A stretch of DNA of 64,000 bases from Actinomycetes bacterium (lineage in GTDB: Bacteria; Actinomycetota; Acidimicrobiia; Acidimicrobiales; Microtrichaceae), in contig JAEWED010000053.1 in assembly GCA_023389745.1 (NCBI GenBank), positions 15,283-79,282 of the forward strand, read 5' to 3'. Shown here piece after piece: positions 8,896 to 16,812 of the stretch. The notes below the pieces were generated by a model. The model had not been told where the DNA came from. It ran no database searches and was given only the letters and a program-made list of their open reading frames with translations. The translations under genes were made by a program, and so were the position numbers. Each line of letters starts with the position of its first letter. The stretch's first letter is position 1.

Positions 8896-9873
8896 TCACG
8901 CTACCGAGGAGCCGGCCGTTCCCGTGGTTCCGTGCACGTCCCCGAGTCGTTCGGCGGTCTCGAGCTCCGGCCCGAGCAGCTGCCGACCGAGCTCGCGGAA
9001 CCAGTGCACGTCGCCGGTGGTGACGAACGTCTGGGAGCCGACGTGGCCCGGCGCACCCCTGTGCAGCATGCCCCGCACCTCGAGCTGGCGACGCACCTCG
9101 AACGCCGTCTCGTCCGCGGAGGACACCAGCACGACGTCGCGACCCATGACGTCGGAGATCGTGCGTGCCAGGTACGGGTAGTGCGTGCAGCCGAGCAGCA
9201 GCGCGTCGATCTTGGCGTCGCGCGCCGGTGCGAGCAGACGGTCTGCCAGCACGTGCACCTGCTCGGTCCCGAACTCGCCGCGCTCGACGAACTCGACGAA
9301 CCCCGGGCATGCGAGCGCGATCAGGTCGTTCGAGGGCGACTCGGCGTGGACCGCGTGCTGGTAGGCGCCGGAGTTGATCGTGCCGACGGTGCCGATGACC
9401 CCGACGCGACCGGTCCGGGTCGCCTCGGCCAGCGCCCGCACACCCGGCTCGATCACGCCGATGACGGGCACGGGGAACCGCTCCTGCAGCGACTCGAGCG
9501 CGGCGGCGGCCGCGGTGTTGCAGGCGACGACGACGAGCTTCACACCGCGTCGTTCGACGAGCTCCGCGGTGAGCTCGTGGGCGAACCCGGCGACCTCGTC
9601 GAGCGACCGGGGTCCGTACGGGTAGCGGCCGGTGTCGCCGATGTAGATCAGGTCCTCGGCGGGCAGCAGGTCGATCAACGCCCGAGCGACGGTCAGCCCC
9701 CCGAAGCCGGAGTCGAACATCCCGACGGGCCGTGGGTCCCCACGATCGACAGCGGAACTGTCGACAGCGGAGCCGTCGACAGCAGCGCCACCGACGGGGC
9801 CAGTCGCGGCAGGGCCGGTCGCGGCAGGGCCGGTCGAGGCTGCGCCGGTGGAAGCAGGGGTCGGATCGGTCAC
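8896..9873 (-). CDS. murI: Glutamate racemase with repetitive N-terminal extension
   Basis: MurI interconverts L- and D-glutamate and supplies D-glutamate for peptidoglycan. The two catalytic cysteines are in VACNTAA and LGCTHYP, and the core begins at VGMFDSGFGGLTVA. The 325-residue protein has about 48 extra N-terminal residues made of repeats (AATGP, and DGSAVDSSAVD). No in-frame start codon is seen closer to the core, so GTG 9873, overlapping the stop of the GrpB-like gene by 4 nt, is used. It belongs to the murI - phosphodiesterase - rph - rdgB series. Confidence 0.92.
   Translation of the reverse strand: MTDPTPASTGAASTGPAATGPAATGPVGGAAVDGSAVDSSAVDRGDPRPVGMFDSGFGGLTVARALIDLLPAEDLIYIGDTGRYPYGPRSLDEVAGFAHELTAELVERRGVKLVVVACNTAAAAALESLQERFPVPVIGVIEPGVRALAEATRTGRVGVIGTVGTINSGAYQHAVHAESPSNDLIALACPGFVEFVERGEFGTEQVHVLADRLLAPARDAKIDALLLGCTHYPYLARTISDVMGRDVVLVSSADETAFEVRRQLEVRGMLHRGAPGHVGSQTFVTTGDVHWFRELGRQLLGPELETAERLGDVHGTTGTAGSSVA
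9747..9848. repeat. Short tandem repeats inside murI 5' end
   Basis: Two sets of direct repeats occur here: three copies built on TGTCGACAGCGGA, and copies of the 15-mer GTCGCGGCAGGGCCG. They encode the low-complexity N-terminal tail of MurI. Confidence 0.8.
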
Positions 9874-10457
9874 GCGTCGGTCGGCGGCGTGCGCCAGCCG
9901 GTGCGCGCCGCCCAGCCGTCGGCCTGTCGCAGCAGCGACCAGACGGTGTCGCCCTTGGCATCCGCGTAGTCGTCGACGGTCGGCCAGTCGCGCTCGGCGA
10001 GCTCGCGTTTGGTCGCCTCGTACGTGGTGCGCGCCGCCTCGTGCTCGCGCAGGTAGTCGCGCAGCAGGAGCGCTGCCTGCTGGGAGAACTCGCCCTCGCC
10101 GCGGACGTGCAGGTTCACCGCCCGGCGCCCCTCGGGAGTGTCGAGGAAGAAGAAGCGCTTGCGACGATCCGGGTTGTCGGGCGACCAGCGGTAGCCGTGC
10201 ACCTCGATCGCCTCTCGCAACGGCTCGAACGGTTCGAAGTCACCGATGAGCGGGCGGTGGGCGACGGTGACCTGGATGTCGATCACGTCCTTGGCCGACA
10301 GGCCCGGCACGCTCGTCGAACCGATGTGGTGGATCGCCACGAGCCGCACGGCGACGCCGTCGACGGACTGGTCGCTGATCGAGTGCCGAAGGTCGGCCCC
10401 GAACGCCGCGAAGCGATGCGGCCATCCCGTGTCGTAGGGCTCGATCACGATCTGCAT
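9870..10457 (-). CDS. GrpB/UPF0157 family protein
   Basis: This 195-residue protein is of the GrpB family (nucleotidyltransferase-like fold, uncharacterised or annotated as dephospho-CoA-kinase associated). Hallmarks are the VAIHHIGSTSVPGLSAKDVIDI core and the later RRAVNLHV and RDYLREH segments. The ATG at 10457 gives the normal MQIVIEPYD opening. It lies between cysM and murI, where M. tuberculosis has a rhomboid gene, and overlaps murI by 4 nt. Function in the cell is unknown. Confidence 0.85.
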   Translation of the reverse strand: MQIVIEPYDTGWPHRFAAFGADLRHSISDQSVDGVAVRLVAIHHIGSTSVPGLSAKDVIDIQVTVAHRPLIGDFEPFEPLREAIEVHGYRWSPDNPDRRKRFFFLDTPEGRRAVNLHVRGEGEFSQQAALLLRDYLREHEAARTTYEATKRELAERDWPTVDDYADAKGDTVWSLLRQADGWAARTGWRTPPTDA

Positions 10458-10482
10458 GCGTGCCACACCATGGAGCCCGAGC

Positions 10483-11430
10483 CTAGAAGTAGATGACCTT
10501 CTCGGCGTTGGCCGTGGCCTCGTCGAGGTCGAGCGTCCACGCGCCGGTCGAGAGGTACTTCCAGCCGTAGTCGCACACGACGAACACGATGACGCCGGAC
10601 TCGATCCGCTTGGCGACCTTGGCGGCACCCGCGAGCGCAGCGCCGGCGGAGATGCCCGAGAAGATGCCGACGTCCATCAGCTTGCGGGTGTACTCGAGCG
10701 ATTCGCGGGGCCGCACGATCGACTTGCCGTTGAGCAGGTCGTAGCCGCCCCACTTGTCGAACACCGGCGGGATGTAGCCGTCGTCGAGCGAGCGCAGCCC
10801 CTCGACCTGCTCACCCGAGGGTGGCTCGACCGCCAGGATCTGGATGTCGGGGTTCTGCTCCTTGAGGTACGTCCCGACGCCGAGCAGAGTGCCCGAGGTG
10901 CCGAGTCCCGCCACGAAGTGCGTGATCTCGGGGACGTCGCGGTAGATCTCCGGGCCGGTGGTCCGGTAGTGCGCCCGGGGGTTCGACTCGTTGCCGTACT
11001 GGTACAGGAAGACCCAGTCGGGGTGCTCCTCGGCCAGGGCGAGCGCCATGCGCACCGCGCCGTTGGAGCCCTCCTCCCCCGGCGAGTCGATGATCTCGGC
11101 GCCGTACACCTCGAGCAGCTGTCGCCGCTCGATCGACACGTTGCCGGGCAGCACGATCTTGATCTTGTAGCCCTTGATCCGGCTGATCATCGCCAGGGCG
11201 ATGCCGGTGTTGCCCGAGGACGGCTCGATGATCGTCTTGCCGGGCGACAGCGTGCCGTCGGCCTCGGCCTCTTCGATCATCGCCAGGGCGATTCGGTCCT
11301 TGACCGAACCCGCGGGGTTCTGACCCTCCATCTTGGCGAGGATCCGGACCTCCGGATTGGGGCTGAGTTGGCTGACGTCGACGATCGGCGTGTTGCCGAT
11401 CAGGTCGAGGGCTGAAGCGAAGACGGTCAT
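10483..11430 (-). CDS. cysM: Cysteine synthase, CysM type
   Basis: This is a PLP-dependent beta-replacement enzyme making cysteine. It most closely recalls mycobacterial CysM (Rv1336), which uses O-phosphoserine and a CysO thiocarboxylate as sulfur donor. The PLP lysine is in NPAGSVKDRIA, the phosphate loop is GLGTSGTLLG, and the long C-terminal segment DYGWKYLSTGA matches the CysM rather than the CysK group. The protein has 315 residues. The neighbour upstream is mec, but the usual cysO gene between them is absent. Confidence 0.88.
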   Translation of the reverse strand: MTVFASALDLIGNTPIVDVSQLSPNPEVRILAKMEGQNPAGSVKDRIALAMIEEAEADGTLSPGKTIIEPSSGNTGIALAMISRIKGYKIKIVLPGNVSIERRQLLEVYGAEIIDSPGEEGSNGAVRMALALAEEHPDWVFLYQYGNESNPRAHYRTTGPEIYRDVPEITHFVAGLGTSGTLLGVGTYLKEQNPDIQILAVEPPSGEQVEGLRSLDDGYIPPVFDKWGGYDLLNGKSIVRPRESLEYTRKLMDVGIFSGISAGAALAGAAKVAKRIESGVIVFVVCDYGWKYLSTGAWTLDLDEATANAEKVIYF

Positions 11431-11505
11431 ATTCCTGACCTGAATGGTAGGGAATCGAACGGCCGGGCGAAACTCGGGCGGCGGGCCCCGTCCCGGGAGA
11501 CTGTC

Positions 11506-11922
11506 TCAGGGGGTGATGTCGACCGGCTCCTCGTCGATCTCGCCGTCGACGATGCGGAACGAACGCAGCATCGGCTGGTCGTCGCGGGTCGACACGATCA
11601 CGTAGTGCCACTCCGGATCGGGGGCCTGGCGCACGTCGGTCGGCGACGGGTAGGCGTCGGTGTGGGTGTGCGAGTGCATCACGCCGAGCAGCTGCCAGCC
11701 GCGGTCCTCGGCGTCGCGCTCGGAGCGCAGCAGTGCGATCGCCGGCACCGTGTACACCTTCGAGCTCGCCGCTTCGTTCTCGCACGGATAGAAGTGGTGC
11801 ACCGTCGCCTCGCCGGTGTCGGCGTCGACGGTGCCGGCGAACAGGCCGCACGCCTCGAGGGGCAGCCCGTCGAGGGTGTGGACGAGCATCTGTTCGTGGA
11901 GTTCTGCGGGCAGCCGGAGCAC
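11506..11922 (-). CDS. mec: JAMM metalloprotease, Mec-type
   Basis: This 138-residue JAB1/MPN zinc protease is of the Mec (Rv1334) type. In mycobacteria it releases cysteine from the CysO-cysteine adduct. The full JAMM signature is present as HSHTHTDAYPSPTD, with an upstream Glu in EACGLFAG. It lies 75 bp upstream of cysM in the same direction. No CysO carrier gene is found in the 75 bp gap, so the natural substrate is uncertain. Its start is only 29 bp from the divergent smpB start. Confidence 0.88.
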   Translation of the reverse strand: MLRLPAELHEQMLVHTLDGLPLEACGLFAGTVDADTGEATVHHFYPCENEAASSKVYTVPAIALLRSERDAEDRGWQLLGVMHSHTHTDAYPSPTDVRQAPDPEWHYVIVSTRDDQPMLRSFRIVDGEIDEEPVDITP

Positions 11923-11951
11923 CGCTCAACGGTAGTAGCTTGTCCTGTTCT
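11923..11951. promoter_or_regulatory. Compact divergent promoter region mec/smpB
   Basis: Only 29 bp separate the two start codons. TAGCTT at 11936-11941 is a plausible -10 box for smpB, ten bases before its GTG, so at least that message is likely leaderless. Confidence 0.4.
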
Positions 11952-12428
11952 GTGAAGCAGACGGGCATCGAGGTCGTGGCGACCAACCGGCAGGCGCGAC
12001 ACCGCTACTTCTTGAGCGACACCTACGAAGCTGGGATCGTCCTGAGGGGTAGCGAGGTCAAGTCCCTCCGCGAGGGTCAGGTGCAGCTCAACGAGGCGTG
12101 GGCCTCGATCGACGCGGGCGAGGCCTGGCTGCACGGCATGCACATCGCCGTGTACTCCCACGCCCAGTCGCACAGCGGCCACGACCCGGTGCGCAAGCGC
12201 AAGCTGCTGCTGCACAAGCACCAGATCGAGCGCCTCGGCCTGAAGCTGCAGGTCGAGCGACTCTCGCTGGTGCCGACGAAGCTCTACTTCAAGGACGGCA
12301 AGGTGAAGGTCGAGCTCGCTGTCGGCAAGGGCAAGAACGTCGTCGACAAGCGACAGGACATCGCCAAGCGGGACTCCGACCGAGAGGCCGCACGGGCCAT
12401 CGCGGACGCCCGCCGCCGCGGCGACTGA
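11952..12428 (+). CDS. smpB: SsrA-binding protein
   Basis: SmpB binds tmRNA and delivers it to stalled ribosomes for trans-translation. The 158-residue protein opens with a GTG start and TNRQARHRYFLSDTYEAGI, contains the conserved GSEVKSLREGQVQL loop, and ends in a basic tail (DKRQDIAKRDSDREAARA) that enters the decoding channel. Its RNA partner ssrA lies at 22138 in this window. It is transcribed away from mec. Confidence 0.96.
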   Translation: MKQTGIEVVATNRQARHRYFLSDTYEAGIVLRGSEVKSLREGQVQLNEAWASIDAGEAWLHGMHIAVYSHAQSHSGHDPVRKRKLLLHKHQIERLGLKLQVERLSLVPTKLYFKDGKVKVELAVGKGKNVVDKRQDIAKRDSDREAARAIADARRRGD

Positions 12429-12432
12429 GCCC

Positions 12433-13446
12433 ATGACCAGACGTCGGGCGCTCGTGGTGGGAGGCGTCGTCGCGACCGTTGCGCTCCTCGCGGGGATCGT
12501 CGTGTGGGTCACCCGTGGCGGCGACGAGGTGGTGACCGACGCCCCGCCGACGAGCGCCACCCCACGACGCGACCGGACCACGACCACCACGTCGACGACG
12601 ACGACCACGACAGCACCGACCACGACGGCGGCGCCGACCACCACGACAGCACCGACCACGACCGCTGCCCCCGCCACGTCGGCTCCTGCGGCGACTGCAC
12701 CACCCGCTCCCGTCGCGCCGCCGGCACCGGTCGCCCCGGCGCCCGCGCCACCGCCTGCAGCGCCGCCTCCGCCCCCGCCGCCGCCCGCGCCGATGCGGGT
12801 GATGGTCGCGGGCGACTCGCTCGGCTTCACCGCCGCCTATCCGTTGCCGACGCCGTGGGAGCTGCCTCCGTCGATCGCCTCGGTGACCATGCACGCCCGC
12901 ATCGGTTGCGGCGTGCTCGCCTCGACCGGCTTCAGAGCGTTCGACGCCCACGGTGAGGGCGCCATGGGCGACTGCAGCGACCAGGCGCGCACCGAGCTCG
13001 AGGGCCTCGGCCCGCGTCCGGACTGGATGGTGTTCTTCTCGGGTGCCTGGGAGCACCTGGACTGGATCACCCCGGACGGGCGCACGCTGGCGGCCGGTTC
13101 ACCGGCACTGCGCGATGCGATCCACGCCAACCTGCTGGCGCGTGCGCAGCTGGCCGGCCAGCTGGGTGTGCGCACCGCGTTCGTCACGTGGGCCTGCCCG
13201 ACGGGTGTGCGCCCGACCCGTCAGGGCGCCTACGCCCACTGGTACAACGCGATCCTGCGCGACGTGGCCCGTGTGGTGTTCGGATCGATCGTGATCGAAC
13301 CGACCGACCGGGTCTGCGCGGGCGCCGACGCCGGCGCCGGTCCGACGGCCGAGAAGGCCGCAGCCTTTCCCGACGGCCACCACCCCACCGACAAGGCGTG
13401 GTTGTGGACCGTGTGGCTCGGCCCGGCACTCGAACAGGCGCGCTGA
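12433..13446 (+). CDS. Membrane-anchored SGNH hydrolase with Thr/Pro-rich linker
   Basis: This 337-residue protein has an N-terminal transmembrane segment (about residues 7-27), a long Thr-rich then Pro/Ala-rich extracytoplasmic linker (about 40-120), and an SGNH/GDSL-type domain. The nucleophile block is VAGDSLGFTAA and the C-terminal Asp-His block is FPDGHHPTD. Such domains deacetylate or transfer acyl groups on cell-surface glycans. It begins 4 bp after smpB. The repetitive linker makes its DNA low-complexity. Confidence 0.82.
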   Translation: MTRRRALVVGGVVATVALLAGIVVWVTRGGDEVVTDAPPTSATPRRDRTTTTTSTTTTTTAPTTTAAPTTTTAPTTTAAPATSAPAATAPPAPVAPPAPVAPAPAPPPAAPPPPPPPPAPMRVMVAGDSLGFTAAYPLPTPWELPPSIASVTMHARIGCGVLASTGFRAFDAHGEGAMGDCSDQARTELEGLGPRPDWMVFFSGAWEHLDWITPDGRTLAAGSPALRDAIHANLLARAQLAGQLGVRTAFVTWACPTGVRPTRQGAYAHWYNAILRDVARVVFGSIVIEPTDRVCAGADAGAGPTAEKAAAFPDGHHPTDKAWLWTVWLGPALEQAR

Positions 13447-13487
13447 CCGGCGCTCCGCTGGCGCCCTGACGGTGCGGCGCGCCGATC

Positions 13488-13493
13488 TACGCT
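13488..13493 (+). promoter_or_regulatory. -10 element for the mycothiol-linked pair
   Basis: TACGCT lies 50 bp before the dehydrogenase ATG, which has its own AGCGAGGAG ribosome-binding site. This message therefore has a leader, unlike several neighbours. Confidence 0.4.
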
Positions 13494-13542
13494 GGGTCGA
13501 CGCGTCGGGTCACCGACTCAGCCGAGCGAGGAGAACCAGCTC

Positions 13543-14631
13543 ATGCCGCAGGAAGTCCGTGGAGTCATCGCACGTTCCGAAGGTGCACCCGTCGAGGTCG
13601 CCACGATCGTGATCCCGGACCCGGGTCCCGGCGAGGTCGTCGTCGCGGTCCAGGCGTGCGGTGTCTGCCACACCGACCTGCACTACCGGGAGGGCGGCAT
13701 CAACGACGAGTTCCCGTTCCTGTTGGGCCACGAGGCCGCGGGCATCGTCGAGTCGGTCGGCCCCGACGTCACCGCGGTCGCGCCGGGTGACTTCGTCGTC
13801 CTGAACTGGCGTGCGGTGTGCGGCGAGTGCCGGGCGTGCCGCAAGGGCAAGCCCCAGTACTGCTTCAACACCCACAACGCGACCCAGAAGATGACGCTCA
13901 CCGACGGCACCGAGCTGTCGCCCGCCCTGGGCATCGGCGCATTCGCCGAGAAGACGCTGGTCGCCGCCGGACAGGCCACCAAGGTCGACCCCGCGGCGCC
14001 CCCGGCGACCGCCGGTCTGCTGGGCTGCGGTGTCATGGCCGGCATCGGCGCGTCGATGCTGACCGGCAACGTGCAGCCGGGTGACAGCGTCGCCGTGTTC
14101 GGCTGCGGTGGTGTGGGCGACGCGGCGATCGTCGGCGCGAAGCTCGCCGGCGCGACGCGGATCGTTGCCGTCGACCTGGACGACCGCAAGCTCGAGATCG
14201 CGAAGCAGTTCGGCGCCACCCACACGGTGAACGCCGGCAACGAGGACCCCGTCGAGGCGGTGCGTGCGGCGACCGACGGCTTCGGCGCCGACGTCGTCGT
14301 CGAGGCGGTCGGCAACCCGAAGGTCCTCGAGCAGGCGTTCTTCGCCCGCGACCTGGCCGGCACCGTCGTCCAGGTCGGTGTGCCGACGCCGGACATGCAG
14401 ATGCCCGAGCTGCCGATGATCGAGTTCTTCGGCCGTGGCGGCGCCCTGAAGCCGAGCTGGTACGGCGACTGCCTGCCGAGCCGCGACTTCCCGATGCTGA
14501 TCGACCTGTACCTGCAGGGCCGCCTCGACCTGGACCGCTTCGTCACCGAGACGATCGCGCTCGACGAGGTCGAGGAGGCCTTCCACAAGATGGAGCGCGG
14601 CGAGGTGCTGCGCTCGGTCGTGGTGCTCTGA
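13543..14631 (+). CDS. mscR: S-(hydroxymethyl)mycothiol dehydrogenase
   Basis: This zinc-dependent medium-chain dehydrogenase oxidises the formaldehyde-mycothiol adduct and may reduce S-nitrosomycothiol. The 362-residue protein has the catalytic-zinc region ACGVCHTDLHYREGG and LLGHEAAG, the structural zinc cysteines in CGECRACRKGKPQYC, and the NAD loop GCGGVGDAAIVG. The following MBL-fold gene completes the pair seen in mycobacteria (Rv2259-Rv2260). Its presence implies that the organism makes mycothiol. Confidence 0.9.
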   Translation: MPQEVRGVIARSEGAPVEVATIVIPDPGPGEVVVAVQACGVCHTDLHYREGGINDEFPFLLGHEAAGIVESVGPDVTAVAPGDFVVLNWRAVCGECRACRKGKPQYCFNTHNATQKMTLTDGTELSPALGIGAFAEKTLVAAGQATKVDPAAPPATAGLLGCGVMAGIGASMLTGNVQPGDSVAVFGCGGVGDAAIVGAKLAGATRIVAVDLDDRKLEIAKQFGATHTVNAGNEDPVEAVRAATDGFGADVVVEAVGNPKVLEQAFFARDLAGTVVQVGVPTPDMQMPELPMIEFFGRGGALKPSWYGDCLPSRDFPMLIDLYLQGRLDLDRFVTETIALDEVEEAFHKMERGEVLRSVVVL

Positions 14632-14701
14632 GCAGCGATCTACGGAACGGAGACGACATGGCGCAACTTCTGAGCGGAGCGACGCTGACAGGAGCAACGA
14701 C

Positions 14702-15331
14702 GTGGCGATAGAGCTGGTACAGACCGACGGGATCTTCGCCCTCGACGGCGGCGAGTGGGAGGTCACGAACAACATCTGGCTGGTCGGCGACGACCGCGAG
14801 GTGCTGATCATCGACGCGGCCCACGACGCCGACGCGATCGCCGCCGCGGTGAACGGCCGCGACGTCGTGGCCATCGCGCTGACGCACGGCCACAACGACC
14901 ACATCAACGCAGCGGTCGCGCTGCAGGACCTGGTCGACGCACCGATCCTGCTGCACCCCGCCGACCGGATGCTGTGGGACGTCGTCTACCCCGACCGCGC
15001 ACCGGACTCCGAGCTGGCGAGCGGCGACGTGCTGCGGGTCGGCGGCACGACGCTCGGCGTGCTCAACACCCCCGGCCACTCCCCCGGCTGCTGCTGCTTC
15101 GTCGATCAGTCCGACGGGGAGTCGCACCTCTTCAGCGGCGACACGCTGTTCTGCGGCGGCCCCGGCGCGACCGGACGGAGCTTCTCGGACTTCGACACGA
15201 TCATCCGCTCGATCCGCGAGCAGCTGCTGACGCTGCCGCCCGAGACCGTGGTGCACACCGGACACGGTGACTCCACCACGATCGGCGCCGAGGCACCCCA
15301 CCTCGAGGAGTGGCTGCGGCGCGGGCATTGA
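14702..15331 (+). CDS. MBL-fold hydrolase of the mycothiol-dependent formaldehyde pathway
   Basis: This 209-residue metallo-beta-lactamase-fold protein has the zinc motif THGHNDH, then NTPGHSPGC, FSGDTLF and HTGHGDST. It lies 70 bp after the mycothiol dehydrogenase, as Rv2260 follows Rv2259, so hydrolysis of S-formylmycothiol or a related thioester is likely by context. GTG 14702 is preceded by AGGAG. A 17-codon open frame (14658-14711) overlaps the start and might couple translation. Confidence 0.82.
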   Translation: MAIELVQTDGIFALDGGEWEVTNNIWLVGDDREVLIIDAAHDADAIAAAVNGRDVVAIALTHGHNDHINAAVALQDLVDAPILLHPADRMLWDVVYPDRAPDSELASGDVLRVGGTTLGVLNTPGHSPGCCCFVDQSDGESHLFSGDTLFCGGPGATGRSFSDFDTIIRSIREQLLTLPPETVVHTGHGDSTTIGAEAPHLEEWLRRGH

Positions 15332-16794
15332 GCCACACGCCCTCACTCCACCACGCGTTGCGCCGCGCCGCGACGGTCGCGCTCGCGGCACTCGTGGTCG
15401 CGTCGTGTGCGAGCGACGGTTCCGCCGCGCTCGACCATCCTGACGAGGCCGCACCGGTCGTCGGCGACAGCGGCCCCCGGTCGGTCGAGCTGGAGGCCGG
15501 CACGTCGCGCCGCTACGACGTGCAGTCCTACGACGTGGACGCGTCGGTCACGATCGACGGCGACGACCAGCTGGACGCCACCGCCACGATCGTCGCGGTG
15601 GCATCGGCGCCGCTGTCCCGCTTCGAGCTCGACCTGGTCGGCCTCGACGTCGAGACGGTGACCGTCGACGGCGCACCCGCCAAGATCTCACGCCCGAAGG
15701 ACCTGCTGTCGATCACGCCGGCCCGCCCCGTCGCCTCGGGTGCGACGTTCACGACCGTCGTCACCTACTCCGGGGACCCCTCGCAGGAGGACGACCCCGC
15801 CGAGGCGCTCGAGGACGGCGGCGGCTGGCTCGACCTCGGCGACTACTCGGTCGTCGTCGCGCAGCCGACTGGCGCACGCACCTGGCTGCCGTCGAACGAC
15901 GTGCCGGGTGACAAAGCTCAGGTGTCGGTGCACGTCGAGGTGCCCGCGGCGCTGGTCGCCGTGTCGAACGGGCGACTGGTCGAGCAGGTCGACGCAGCGG
16001 GCGAGACGGGCGGCGCTGCCGGCACGAGGGCGTTCCGCTGGGTCGCTGCCGAGCCGATGGCGCCCTACCTGGTCACCCTGGCGATCGGCGCCTTCGACCT
16101 GCGGACGCGCACGGCTGCCGACGGGCGGTTGGTGACCGACGCGATCCCGCCGGGACAGGATCCGCTCGCAGCGTCGTTCGGGCCGACGGATGCGGTGGTG
16201 CAGTTCCTGTCGGAGCGGTTCGGGCCGTACCCGTTCGCGGACCTCGGCGGCATCATCGTGCCGGGCATGCCGAAGACGGCGCTCGAGACCCAGACGCGAC
16301 CGGTGTACTCGGTCGCCGCGCTCACGAAGGACAACACGGGCGACCAGCTGCTCGTGCACGAGCTCGCGCACCAGTGGTTCGGCAACGCCGTGACGCCGGC
16401 GACGTGGAACGACGTCTGGTTGAACGAGGGTCCGGCGGTGTACTCGCAGTGGCTCTGGTGGGAGTCCGTCGGCGGCCCCTCGGTGCTCGACTCGGCGCGG
16501 AGCTCCTACGACCCCGACGACGAGGACCTGGACGTGCCGCCGGCGAACCCGGGCGACGACCTGTTCGGCACCTCGGTCTACGAACGCAGCGCCATGTTCC
16601 TGGTCGAGCTGCGCCAGCTCATGGGCGTCGACGGCCTGCACCGCCTGCTGCGCACGTGGATCGACGAACATCGCCACGGCACCGGCACGACGAAGCAGTT
16701 CGTCGAGCTCGCCGGTCGGATCCACGGCTCGCCGATCACCGCGCTGAGCGACCCGTGGCTCTACGGCGACGAGCTGCCGCCCATCAGCTTCTGA
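15328..16794 (+). CDS. M1-family zinc metallopeptidase lipoprotein
   Basis: This 488-residue exported aminopeptidase-like protein has a signal ending in the VASC lipobox, a beta-rich N-terminal domain and a thermolysin-like catalytic domain. The zinc motif HELAHQWFGN is followed 18 residues later by the third ligand in WLNEGPA. The usual GAMEN exopeptidase motif is replaced by a GIIVPGMPK-type stretch, so substrate choice may differ. TTG 15328 overlaps the stop of the preceding gene (TTGA), and a GTG at 15310 is possible. Confidence 0.87.
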   Translation: MSHTPSLHHALRRAATVALAALVVASCASDGSAALDHPDEAAPVVGDSGPRSVELEAGTSRRYDVQSYDVDASVTIDGDDQLDATATIVAVASAPLSRFELDLVGLDVETVTVDGAPAKISRPKDLLSITPARPVASGATFTTVVTYSGDPSQEDDPAEALEDGGGWLDLGDYSVVVAQPTGARTWLPSNDVPGDKAQVSVHVEVPAALVAVSNGRLVEQVDAAGETGGAAGTRAFRWVAAEPMAPYLVTLAIGAFDLRTRTAADGRLVTDAIPPGQDPLAASFGPTDAVVQFLSERFGPYPFADLGGIIVPGMPKTALETQTRPVYSVAALTKDNTGDQLLVHELAHQWFGNAVTPATWNDVWLNEGPAVYSQWLWWESVGGPSVLDSARSSYDPDDEDLDVPPANPGDDLFGTSVYERSAMFLVELRQLMGVDGLHRLLRTWIDEHRHGTGTTKQFVELAGRIHGSPITALSDPWLYGDELPPISF

Positions 16795-16812
16795 TCAGGA
16801 ACCGACCGCCGT

